A stretch of DNA of 64,000 nt from Xenopus tropicalis. Lineage: Eukaryota; Chordata; Amphibia; Anura; Pipidae. A program made the position numbers and the translations under genes. How positions within the stretch are numbered: the first letter of the stretch is position 1; each line of letters opens with the position of its first letter. A model generated the notes under the pieces. That model had not been told where the DNA came from, made no database searches, and was given only the letters and a program-made list of their open reading frames with translations. Where the stretch lies: the NCBI RefSeq assembly GCF_000004195.4, contig NC_030677.2:46997142-47061141 (forward strand). Direction: 5' to 3'. Shown piece after piece: positions 54,624 to 64,000 of the stretch.

Positions 54624-55042
54624 GGGGCTGATTTACTAAGACACGATTTCGAATCCGAATTGGAAAAATTCCGATTGGAAACGAACATTTTGCAACTTTT
54701 TCGTATTTTTTGCGTTTTTTCGGCGTCTTTACGATTTTGCGTAAAAACGTGAGTTTTTCGTAGCCATTACGAAAGTTGCGCAAAGTCGCGATTTTTTTGT
54801 AGCGTTAACACTTGCGCGCAAAGTCGTGCCTTTTTCGTAGCGTTAAAACTTAAAAGGCGCAACGTTTCGCGCAAGTTTTAACGCTACGAAAAAATCGCGA
54901 CTTTGCGCAACTTTCGTAATGGCTACAAAAAACTTGCGTTTTTACGCAAAAATCGTAAAGACGCCGAAAAAAATCGCAAAATTACCGATCATTACGAAAA
55001 TCGGACGCATTCGACCCGTTCGTGGGTTAGTAAATGTGCCCC
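54624..55042. mobile_element. CpG-rich palindromic MITE (PIF/Harbinger-like), complete
   Basis: Ends GGGGCTGATTTACTAA and TTAGTAAATGTGCCCC with TAT on both sides (54621-54623 and 55043-55045). Almost the whole 419 bp folds on itself: CGGCGTCTTTACGATTTTGC pairs with its complement near 54937-54966, and GCGTTAAAACTT pairs with AAGTTTTAACGC at the centre. CpG sites are dense. Confidence 0.9.
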
Positions 55043-55045
55043 TAT

Positions 55046-55686
55046 GGCTGCTATACTTAGTACAATATAAGCATCAATATATACAGAATCATGGGAGAAA
55101 AAATATAATCATGTCTGTATATAAACCGCTAATATTACCTCTTCCAGTCATAAATAGACTGAGCTTGATTCACAAAAAGAAAGAATAGAATTAAAATTCC
55201 AGTAAAACGCAGCCAAATTAATCTATTTTGTAGAATCTCATTTGGGAGAAAAGATTAGCCAAAATGGATGTAATTTCACTTAAGAGAGAGGTGTCTAAAA
55301 GGTGACTTCACTACCTTGTATAAATACATAAAGGGTCATTTCATTAACCTCTCCGAAGATATTTTATTCACAATTTCATATGAGATACAACTGGTACTTT
55401 TTATCTTTAGTGTCACAAATTCAAAGTATTAGGCTCAGTTAAAAAAATATAGCTTCTCTCATTTGTGAGCCATTGAGACAGATTTACCAAATCTATCTTT
55501 CCATATATTTAAACATGGGATTAATCTTTCTGACTGAATTGATCTGCTAGTCTGATCTATTTGATAACTGGTGACCAAAAGCAATGTGGGAGGGTAAAGT
55601 TTTCCAAACCTTTAGTTCTTTATCCCCTGGGATTGAGTTAGTCTAATATGTTGAGTCCTAATAAGATGGCAAAGGGAATAGTTTCC
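55046..55686. other. Nothing recognised
   Basis: Single-copy AT-rich DNA. Confidence 0.35.
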
Positions 55687-55936
55687 TAAGGTTGGTCATA
55701 CACAGTAAGATTTGCTCATTTGGCGATGTTGCGCATAGGACCCAAAACTGAGGACCGCATTAATGAGACATTACGGTGCCTGATCCGAAGGAAAATCAAA
55801 CCTATGAGATCTGGCCAATTTTAGGATTAGTGGGGTAGGCCCATTGGGTGTGCCCATACACAGGCAGATAAGATGCTGAATCAGTATGAAGGATGCGAAT
55901 CGGCAGCTGAAATCTGCCCATGTATGGCCACCTTTA
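55687..55936. mobile_element. MITE with TAAGGTTGGTCATACACA ends
   Basis: Left TAAGGTTGGTCATACACA and right TGTATGGCCACCTTTA are imperfect inverted repeats; a second inner pair (TGCCCATACACAGGCAG) lies near the right side. Class unknown; no duplication visible. Confidence 0.6.
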
Positions 55937-55945
55937 GCAAGGGAG

Positions 55946-56512
55946 GTGTCAGGTTTCCCCAAAGATGATAAAAGGGAAAGCCCAAGGTTGTTTTATCTCT
56001 TTCGGCTGAGGTGTGCTCCAGAGAGCCTGGGCAAGGGGTATACCCAGTATAGGAGAAGCAAGTGTCCATTCAGATTTTGTCATAGTTCATTCTAGGAGTG
56101 AAAAATGGGTTCAGGAGAAGTTAGTGAGCATCTCCGTGCTCCACCAAGGAGATTAGCGAGTGTTAGTGTCCTGTGGTGTCAATGCTGCCATTATAGGGAC
56201 CAAAGTGGTTAGCCTCAGGACTAAATAGATCTTGAAGTAATTCACCTCTGTAGACTTCACCTAGTGACGGAGATTGGTCGCCAATAGGCAGGCTATACTA
56301 CCGCAGGATTTGAAATAACTGTTGTGAGTATTGTGATATTGTGATTATTATATGTGTAAAGACCTTCTGCCTTCTGTATTATCAACTAAGCACACCCCTC
56401 CATATTGAGTGAGGGCCCACCTGAAGCTACAGAGTCTAACACCATAAGTATCTAGTTGAGTTAGGCCCCCTGGCCGAGTCTGAATTATAGCAGAGCATTT
56501 TTGTTACATCAC
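55946..56512. mobile_element. Possible LTR (TGTCAGG ... TGTTACA)
   Basis: Starts GTGTCAGGTTTCCCC and ends TTTTTGTTACA, giving TG...CA borders over 567 bp. No flanking duplication, TATA box or polyadenylation signal is obvious, so this is weak. Confidence 0.3.
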
Positions 56513-58132
56513 TATTTTTAATTATCCAAGACTTCTAGGATTCAGTATTTCCAACTAGCCAAAAAAGTGATTTTGAAATCACATAGCTTTGAAATTCCTG
56601 CAACTAAACAATAAAGATTTGTGTAAATCCAGAAAAATGGACTGGGATTCAGCTGAATACAGAACTGAAGCCTGGATTTGATGTATCTGTACTTTAAATG
56701 ACCTAAAGCCTCTATATATGCTAATTTTATCACAGGCATACTATGAATTAACAAATAATAACATACCCAAATCAAATTTAGCACAAGATATCTACGGTAT
56801 GAAAATAAAAAGACACCAGCAGAAGCCATCTTTACAGTTCACAAAGTTGTTATTTCAATTCCCGAAAGAGTTGTCAAGCAAATTATCAGCGACTCTGAAC
56901 AGAAATACAGGCTGTGTAAAATGTGTACCGGAAGGATGCAAAATCAAAACAGAGCTAAGTTTTTCCATCTGTGCCAGTGACTAATGTTTAGTATAAATGC
57001 TGGAATATCTGTACTCAAAAGCTAATGAGCTCTGCACAGCTCTAACAACTCGCTAGCAACAAGGCTTATATTAGTTAATTACAATACAATTGCTGCACAA
57101 TTAACAGCACTGTGGTTCCAGTGACCATATATTTTTATGATCGGTTTTGTAACATGCAGTAGAGCAAAAAAAGAATGTGCGTAGTGTTTGTGGTTTGGGT
57201 ACCTGTCCTAAGAAATAAGATTTATAGTAGCTTAAAAAAACTTTTCTAAATTATGCATAACCACATATAAATTATACAGACTTGTTTTTTTTTATAAATA
57301 TTTTTGGCCAAATTTAAGCAACATAGGCTCCTGACTTCTGAATCACCAGATGGTTAGCCTTTAATTATACCAATAAAATAAAATGCAACATTTTATTGCA
57401 GGCAGAAAACATTCATTTCCTTTCAATTTGGATTTTTTTGTGGTCGTAACAGAATTATTCACAAAACAGAATGGAATGTCCCATAATCCTTTCTTAAGAA
57501 CATTATTTTGTTTATATAGTTGCATTTGGAGAATGTCTCTTTTAGTGTAAGCAATTACATTAAACATTACCAACACTAATATTTATAAACACAAGTAGGC
57601 AAAGAGAAAACTGAATAGCTACAGGTACAATCACATAAGACACTGATCATTTTGCATTATTGTTTTTTATTAACATGGATTGGCATTGCGGATTAGTTTG
57701 GAAGGAATGGAATAAAGTGGGCAGGCAGTAAGGTGACAGGAAGCCAAAAGTTTTTAGACTTCCTCTTCAGTCATTTTACCTATATCTTTTTTTCTCTATC
57801 CTTTAGTATTTCTAAGATACATATATTTAGCCTTTGTTATTACCCTATGAAGTAACAGCTTTTAAAACTGGCCTTTGAATTATTTGGTGTTCTCTCTTTA
57901 CTCTGCTTTCAGTGTTTAAAATCAGAAAACGTATCCATTCAAGGAGGATTTCTAGTTTATCTGAGAATTCTAGCTAGTGATTCTTTCTTTGCAAAGAGGC
58001 CCTCCTACCAGAAAAGTCTCACCATGGATAACTGTGGGGTGAATGTCCATCAGGGGGGACTTAGCTTCAGGGACACAAGTGATAAGATATAGACCCTAAA
58101 GTGGACCTGTAATTTGTATAACCATACATTAA
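56513..58132. other. Single-copy DNA, candidate conserved block 56820-57140
   Basis: No repeats recognised. Within 56835-56984 two plus-strand frames stay open together; see findings. TAGTTAATTACAATACAATT and GCACAATTAA follow at 57070-57106. Coding status is unresolved. Confidence 0.3.
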
Positions 58133-58822
58133 GGGGCACATTTAATAAAATTTGTTTTTTTTCTGGCCTTGAAAGTCGTATAAACTCGACATGGTATAAA
58201 TTTGAATTAAACTTGATCATTGCTGTATTTATAAAATGTTACGATAATACTTGAATCGTTCATATGAACATTTTGAGTTTACATTCAAAAATCCCAACTA
58301 TTTTTTAGCTAAAGGTATTGTTAAAACTTGAAAAATTTGAGTTTGAACGGACGTTCGTTTCTATGAATCGTCTTTATTTTTCCTAAACAGGAATTGCTTC
58401 AGCAGCTATTTTAGGAGCATTGCCATTCATTCTTGGAAAACAATAATGTGTTTAATTTTCACTTGAAACTGGGTGAAACTGAAACCAATGAGGGGATTAA
58501 CTTCCACTTGAAGCTGGGTGAAACTGAAAACAATGAGGGGATTAACTTCTCCTTTAAAGTTCAAGGACAGACTGTCACTGACTATTCTATTCCTCTATTC
58601 CTCTTCTAAGCCTCCATAGGACTCGACAATCAAATCTGCCAAATTTTTTTGGTTGAAAAAAAAGTTAACTGAACATTATTAAATCACAAACTATGGGAGT
58701 TATTTTCGAAAAACTAAAATTTTTCGGGGAACAATAATGAAAAAATTGAGTTGTGGCGAAAACCCATGCGTAAATCTCAAAATTATCTAGAAAAATTCAA
58801 AATTGCTTAGTAAATGTGCCCC
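58133..58822. mobile_element. PIF/Harbinger-like MITE, TAA duplication
   Basis: Ends GGGGCACATTTAATAAAA and TTAGTAAATGTGCCCC; TAA flanks both sides (58130-58132 and 58823-58825). A 45-bp unit is doubled inside at 58460-58549. Confidence 0.9.
58460..58549. repeat. 45-bp unit, two tandem copies
   Basis: CACTTGAAACTGGGTGAAAC... at 58460 and CACTTGAAGCTGGGTGAAAC... at 58505 differ at only a few bases. A TTCTCCTTTAA end of T2 type follows at 58547-58557. Confidence 0.92.
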
Positions 58823-58825
58823 TAA

Positions 58826-59736
58826 GTCTAACAATTAAACATTAAATAAACCCAACAGAATTATTTTGCCACCAATATATATTAAGGCTATCTGAGATAG
58901 GGTCAAGTACAAGGTGCTAATTTTTTATTTCAAATTATTGAAAAAAAATTAAATTACTATCTTAAAATGATATGGTTTTCAGATAAGACTTGTGTACAGC
59001 TTTTAAGGTTTGTTTTCATGAATGTGAAAAAATTCAATTGAATGAGTGACAATTTTATAGTTGAAAAAAAAAATTCTGCAAATAATCTGTCACTAACTGA
59101 ATAGATTTGCAAAAGGTAAACAAACAAATTCTCTTACTTGTGTACTTGAAAAAACTTGAGATTCTTTTTAAATACTAGAACATGAATAGAAAAGCAGTGT
59201 TTGAAATCTGTCAGAAGGAAAAAACAATTCTGAAAGAAAGCAATAAACCCCACAGCAACATGCAATTCAGTAAAATGTTTCTTAATTAGGTTTTCAAACT
59301 TGTTTAACCTCATGTACAGATTCATCTTCTAAACGAAGAAATCAAATTTGCTTTTGGAATTATTTGATAAATACAACAAAGCAAACATATAAAAAAGTCC
59401 CTCTATTTATACTGCAGTGGAATTCTTTTTAAAATGTGTAACAAGACAGGGAGATATGATTTAGTAAAGTAATGCACTGAAATGTAATTTTCTTATTGGC
59501 TGTCCCCAGATTGCTTTCATTAATCAAATATAATTTACCTTATTATAAATGCATTGATCTTGCTTTGGAGGCTTTCTTGTGTAATCTTATCCTCTAGGAC
59601 ATATTATCAGCTACATTAAGCAATGGCATGCCAACAAATAGGACTTGGGTATTATAGAGCACCTAATTAAAAGCAAAATAAAAAAAAGTAATGCTTCTTA
59701 TATATAGTTAAATAATATAATGGGCTGCAATATATC
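58826..59736. other. Single-copy DNA
   Basis: No repeats or coding sequence recognised; 59490-59690 is more evenly composed than its surroundings. Confidence 0.3.
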
Positions 59737-59991
59737 GATATGTCCTGAGATTTAGGGGCAGATTCAACAAAATGTGAGACTAGAGATCACCAAAGAAATA
59801 TTCACCCACTTTCTATTCATCCCTATGGGATTTTAGCAGCATATTTTTCAATGGCCAAAGGTTTAAGTTCACTGTTTGATAGATATGCTTGTAAAAATCC
59901 CATAGGAATGAATAAAAATTGGTTGAATATTTCTGCAGTTTTCTCTAATCTCACATTTTGATAAATCTACCCCTAAATCTCAGGGCATATC
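59737..59991. mobile_element. MITE with ~43-bp inverted ends
   Basis: GATATGTCCTGAGATTTAGG at the left pairs with CCTAAATCTCAGGGCATATC at the right, and the match continues inwards to AAAATGTGAGA / TCTCACATTTT with about four mismatches in 43. The interior (TCCCTATGGGA against TCCCATAGGAATG) also pairs. It resembles the GGGGCAGATT-type MITEs but with extended ends. Confidence 0.8.
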
Positions 59992-60249
59992 TGTTTTGCA
60001 AATATCAAACATCAGTGAAAAGTACTATTTCAACCAAAGGTCTGTTATTCTGTGGTGATAGTGGGTATGATGCACTGTAAACTTCTACTTTTATGGCTGG
60101 CCCTCTTTCTATTTAGCCCTACAGGAAGAACATTAAACTTTTACAATGAGGATAACATGAATACTATCCTATCACTGCTGCTTTTTCAGTTATGCCAGAG
60201 AGTGTTGGTTCTACAATACAATAAAAAAATGTGTACTGAAGAGCATATC

Positions 60250-60710
60250 CATACCTCCCAACATTTGAAAAATGTAAAGAGGGCCAAAAAGAAATGAAGT
60301 GTGTAGTATGTTGACATTTTTAAACCACACAGCCACACCCCCTAAACACCACTCCCATTTGAGAAAATTTGGCAGGTTATTTAAAGTTTGAACACCTTTC
60401 TGGGGGTTCGGGGGTCATTCTATGTGTTATTACAGTTTTACTAAAAAAGGTGAAATTGCCCTTTAATGCTGCAAGTCTCAGTTCCCCCAAGAGACCTGTT
60501 TAGTTTATTAGTTACAATTGTATCTCAGTGCAGGGGGGGCTTGTTAAGTTTCCTGGGCTCTCTGCCAAAAGCTACTTTTGAGCTAAGTTTGAGAAACATT
60601 GTATCTTTTTTAATGTTCAGTGCAGGAAATCAAAGGGAAATTAGGGACTTTTCAGTAAGAATCTGGGACTGCAGGCTGAGCTGTTAAAATCAGGACAGTT
60701 GAGAGGAATG
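60250..60710. mobile_element. hAT-like element (CATACCTCCCAAC ends)
   Basis: Starts CATACCTCCCAACATTTG and ends CAGGACAGTTGAGAGGAATG. Shares ends with 45606-46512 but has no minisatellite. The flanking bases do not give a clean duplication. Confidence 0.75.
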
Positions 60711-60716
60711 CACATA

Positions 60717-61042
60717 CAGGTATGGGATCCATTATCTGGAAAACCATTATCCAGAAAGTTCTGAATTATGGGAAGTTTGTCTCCCATAGACTATATTATA
60801 AGAAAATAATTCTAATTTTCGAAAATGATTTCACTTTTCTCTGTAATAATAAAACAGTACCTTGTACTTGGTCCCAACTAAGATATAAATAATCCTTATT
60901 GGAAGCAAAACATCCTATTGGATTAATATAATGTTAAATAATCTTTTAGAAGACTTACAGTATGGAGATCCAAATTATCGAAAGATCCCTTATCCGGAAA
61001 ACCCCAGGTCCCAAACATTCTGGATAATGGGTCCCATATCTG
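60717..61042 (+). mobile_element. CAGGTATGGGA MITE, complete, TA on both sides
   Basis: Starts CAGGTATGGGATCCATTATC and ends TGGGTCCCATATCTG; TA on each side. It begins 7 bp after the end of the preceding hAT-like element. Confidence 0.92.
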
Positions 61043-61600
61043 TACCTGCATATACTTTAGTCATAGTTATCAATTATCTTTTAATTACCATTTTAATGCA
61101 CTTTTCAATTAGCACTGATTTCATGAAAACTGCTGTTTATACTTTGGGATAATACTTGTTCTTCATATTGAGGTTCTCATGTACTCTCTTTTTTAACTTT
61201 AGGCCAATATTCCTTAATTTGATCAGTGGCCTTCTGAGTGTTCTGAGTCAAATGCTGAAAGAAAAACAAGTAAAATTACAACAAAACCGAGGGCTAGCAT
61301 TCTGCTTATGTCCTCATACAAGGCAAATACATTTGATTGTCAGGATCTATTGTGCTTAAACTATGCTTGCACAGACTCAGGAGGGCTTATTCTTTTTTTC
61401 AATTTGAATAAGCTCAAAATTTTGCCAGACATGAATATTTGCCTATTTATTAAAAATGTGAATATAAAGATTTATACTGTCCACATGTGAGTACAAAGCA
61501 ATAGGTCCTGTAGGATATATCAAATCATCAAGTTACTAACTTAAAGTGTTTATTAGTGCTAAATCATTAGTGCAATTGGCCTTTTGGTATGTTTGATATA
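61043..61600. other. Nothing recognised
   Basis: Single-copy spacer between two MITEs. Confidence 0.35.
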
Positions 61601-61928
61601 CAGGTATCGGACCCCTTATCCGGAAACCCGTTATCCAGAAAGCTCCAAATTACTGAAAGCCTGTCTTCCATAGACTCCATTTTAATAAAATAATTCAGAA
61701 TTTTAGAACTGATTTCCTTTTTCTCTGTTGTAATAAAACAGGACCTTGTAATTGATCCCAACTAAGATATAAATAATCCTTATTGGATGCAAAACAATCC
61801 TATTGGGACTAATTAATGTTTTATTGATTTTTTAGCAGACTTAAGGTATGGAGATCCAAATTACGGAAAGACCCCTTATCCGGAATACCCTTGGTCCCAA
61901 GCATTCTGGATAACGGGTCCTATACCTG
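61601..61928 (+). mobile_element. CAGGTATGGGA MITE, complete, TA on both sides
   Basis: Starts CAGGTATCGGACCCCTTATC and ends TAACGGGTCCTATACCTG; TA on each side. Confidence 0.92.
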
Positions 61929-62084
61929 TAATGTTTTTCTAAAAAAGCTTTTATGCTTAGATTTGATTTGCTGTAAACATTTGCACTAATACATTTTCAA
62001 GTGAGTAACTTTGCATGATATTTAGTTGATGATTTGAATATAAAAAACTAGATAGAATTAAATAGTGATAAAAATACTGAATGC
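61929..62084. other. Nothing recognised
   Basis: AT-rich spacer. Confidence 0.3.
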
Positions 62085-62338
62085 ATCAATGCAGCATTCT
62101 ACCCATGATTTTCAATGGGTCTGCAAATTTTCTAAAAAATCTGAAAAAAATGCATACATTTTGCCCAGTCCCATTGACTCTTACATGAACTCACAAGCGT
62201 TTAGATGCCAAAGTTTTTCAGTCAAGTTTTTTTTTGTGTGCTTAGTAAATATTGAACATTCAAATTTTAGAAACCATAATTTGAATTCAAGTTTTTTCGC
62301 AAAAAAAATCAAATTTGAATGCAGATAAATCACCCCCA
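62085..62338. mobile_element. Right part of a GGGGNNGATTTAT-type MITE
   Basis: Ends ATGCAGATAAATCACCCCC, the inverted form of a GGGGGTGATTTATCTG start; TTTCAATGGGTCTGCAAA and CAAATTTGAATG are typical of its interior. The left terminus was not found. Confidence 0.55.
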
Positions 62339-63827
62339 TATTGTGAAATATATTCCAATATCATATCCGTCAATATCCACTTACTACCTGTGAAAAACCA
62401 ATTATCTAAGACTAAGAGCATTAACAATTCACCAATCTCTAGTTATGTTGCTAGATGTCAAAGAATTATGGTTGCTGGCAAAGTGGCCTGACAACCAAAG
62501 AGTTATGGCAGGGTTTTTTCTAGGAACCTGGTGTGATTTTACAATTTCCACATTAGTACAGTTACAACTACTGCTTGAATACACTTTAATGATGTCTGCT
62601 GATTGCTCTTGAAGTCAGGTGATTTCCAATGCTTGCATGTATACTTGCACAGTTAGGCTAATGTCTTGGTTCTTTACAAATCACTTTTTCTGTAAACAGA
62701 ATAATCTAGATTTAACTTAATACACTTATTACATACTTTAAACTTTACTCAGTATTGTACTGAAGCATGCTGCTTTATGAAATAACGACAGCATTTGATA
62801 AATGGACAAAGGGGGCAATTTCCCAGGGCCCACCATCAAACAGCTATACCTTTTGACTGAAGCATCCCCCAAAATGGCAGACCCCTCATTTGAATTAGCT
62901 ACCTTTCCTTGTTCCTTAGGAATTTTTTTTAAATAAAGAATGGTGTTTGTTATATGCTTCCAACACTGCCCAATTCTCATGTCTACTTCACTAAGTACAG
63001 GCTATTTCTTAATTTCCTTTCTATATATTTAAGTTCTCCTGCTTGAGGGTAGACCTTTTACAAACAGGACTGCTGTGGGGGCCAACCAATAACATCTTTA
63101 CCCTGGGCCAATGTTACCTTAATTTGTTAGGTCAAACCTTTTCTATAATGCTCATTTATCAAGTTGCCTTAGAAGAAACATATGGACAGGACTGTTTATT
63201 GTTGAAGTAATATTAGTTATGCTTCAGTAACAGTAACATTTTTGGGTTTGGGATATAGTTTCTATGGACATCATGTACCTTTAAGTAACCATTTTCTATA
63301 AATTGATTATAAGAAGTTATTATTGATCAAGCTTCAGACATATTCCAGGCACACAATACCTTTTTCCTTTGTTGGAGTTTTATGCATGGCATTCTAATAT
63401 GAAACTATTGTTGTTGTTCCTATTTTATTGTCTGAGAAAGTATGTATAAAGAATTATTTGAGAGAAAAGTATTAATATAAAATACTAACTATTCATCTAT
63501 GGCGCACATTAAACATTCAGCTAAGTAATGTTGCATCTAGGAATATATTTTACTTTTTATTTATTAAAATATGTAAAAATATACTAAGGAGTTAGCCACA
63601 ATGCTTTACTTATACTGGAGCTGTCTGAATTTCTAAAGAATAAAAACTGAAGTCATGGCTTTTATGTTAAGTTAAAAAATATATATTTTTAAAAAAAATG
63701 TTTTAAAGCAGTAAATTAAAAAGAAATCAAGGGCAGGGATGGCCAGGCATACTGTATATGTATGAAGTACAAATACAAAGGGAACAAAAAAATCTAGTAA
63801 ACGCAATGCTCAGAATGCAAACATTAG
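62339..63827. other. Single-copy DNA
   Basis: No repeats, RNA genes or coding frames recognised in about 1.5 kb. Confidence 0.35.
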
Positions 63828-64000
63828 GGGCAAATTTATTAATATTCGAATTCATGGAACCTCTAGAATCTGTGACATTTGCATTTGTAAAAGATGATAA
63901 GGTACATTTTGACTGTGACCATTGGACGGGTCATCTTAATGCATAAAGGTAAGTACAAAAAACTGTAAAGCTTCTTAATAAACTGTAATTGCATTCTCTC
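63828..64000. mobile_element. Left end of a GGGGCAAATTTATTAA MITE, cut by the window end or truncated
   Basis: GGGGCAAATTTATTAATATT after TTA resembles the left ends at 18823 and 58133. No right end appears before the window stops. Confidence 0.5.

Overview
The window looks like a gene-poor piece of a frog (Xenopus-type) chromosome. It is AT-rich, has no long open frame with codon structure, no operon-like packing and no ribosome binding sites, and it is crowded with vertebrate interspersed repeats. The repeat set points to Xenopus: TTAA-flanked MITEs ending TTAAAGG (T2/Kolobok type), TA-flanked MITEs starting CAGGTATGGGA, hAT MITEs starting TAGTGATGAGC, 3-bp-TSD (PIF/Harbinger-like) MITEs starting GGGGCACATTTACTAA, Penelope-like retroelement pieces and an L2-type LINE 3' end. 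The genus call rests on recognition from memory, not on a search. I find no intact host protein-coding gene; the longest open frames lie across repeats and are chance.

Layout. 1-2.05 kb: hAT MITE (112-416), T2 MITE (849-1286), Tc1 transposase fossil on the minus strand (1566-1805). 3.5-5.1 kb: three large palindromes in a row, the first carrying a near-complete hammerhead-ribozyme-like fold (3905-3947) and the third a 68-bp-arm palindrome with a 2-nt loop. 6.7-14.9 kb: an antisense tRNA-derived SINE, several hAT/T2 MITEs, and at 13.0-14.1 kb a decayed Penelope-like element with its GIY-YIG endonuclease end. 15.1-17.2 kb: hAT MITE with perfect 8-bp duplication, Penelope terminal piece, L2-type LINE 3' end. 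18.6-20.5 kb: a MITE within a MITE carrying a 14-unit, 52-bp minisatellite. 20.7-21.8 kb: TA-flanked MITE and T2 MITE. 23.4-25.8 kb: three transposons nested in one another, with mirrored 34-bp minisatellites and a perfect 57-bp inverted repeat. 26-43 kb: mostly single-copy DNA with scattered MITEs, some of it TAAT-rich and enhancer-like. 43.3-47.7 kb: LTR-like sequence and a TTAA-bounded composite with a hAT and a CACAGTA minisatellite. 48.7-49.7 kb: foldback retro-insertion with 16-bp duplication, then a hAT landed in that duplication. 50-64 kb: further MITEs, LTR-like stretches, and single-copy DNA.

How it fits together: nothing here forms a pathway. The region reads as intergenic or intronic DNA shaped by repeated transposon insertion, with single-copy islands that may be regulatory. 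Insertion order can be read in several places from intact target-site duplications. Start and end points of repeats are base-exact only where a duplication is described; elsewhere they are approximate.
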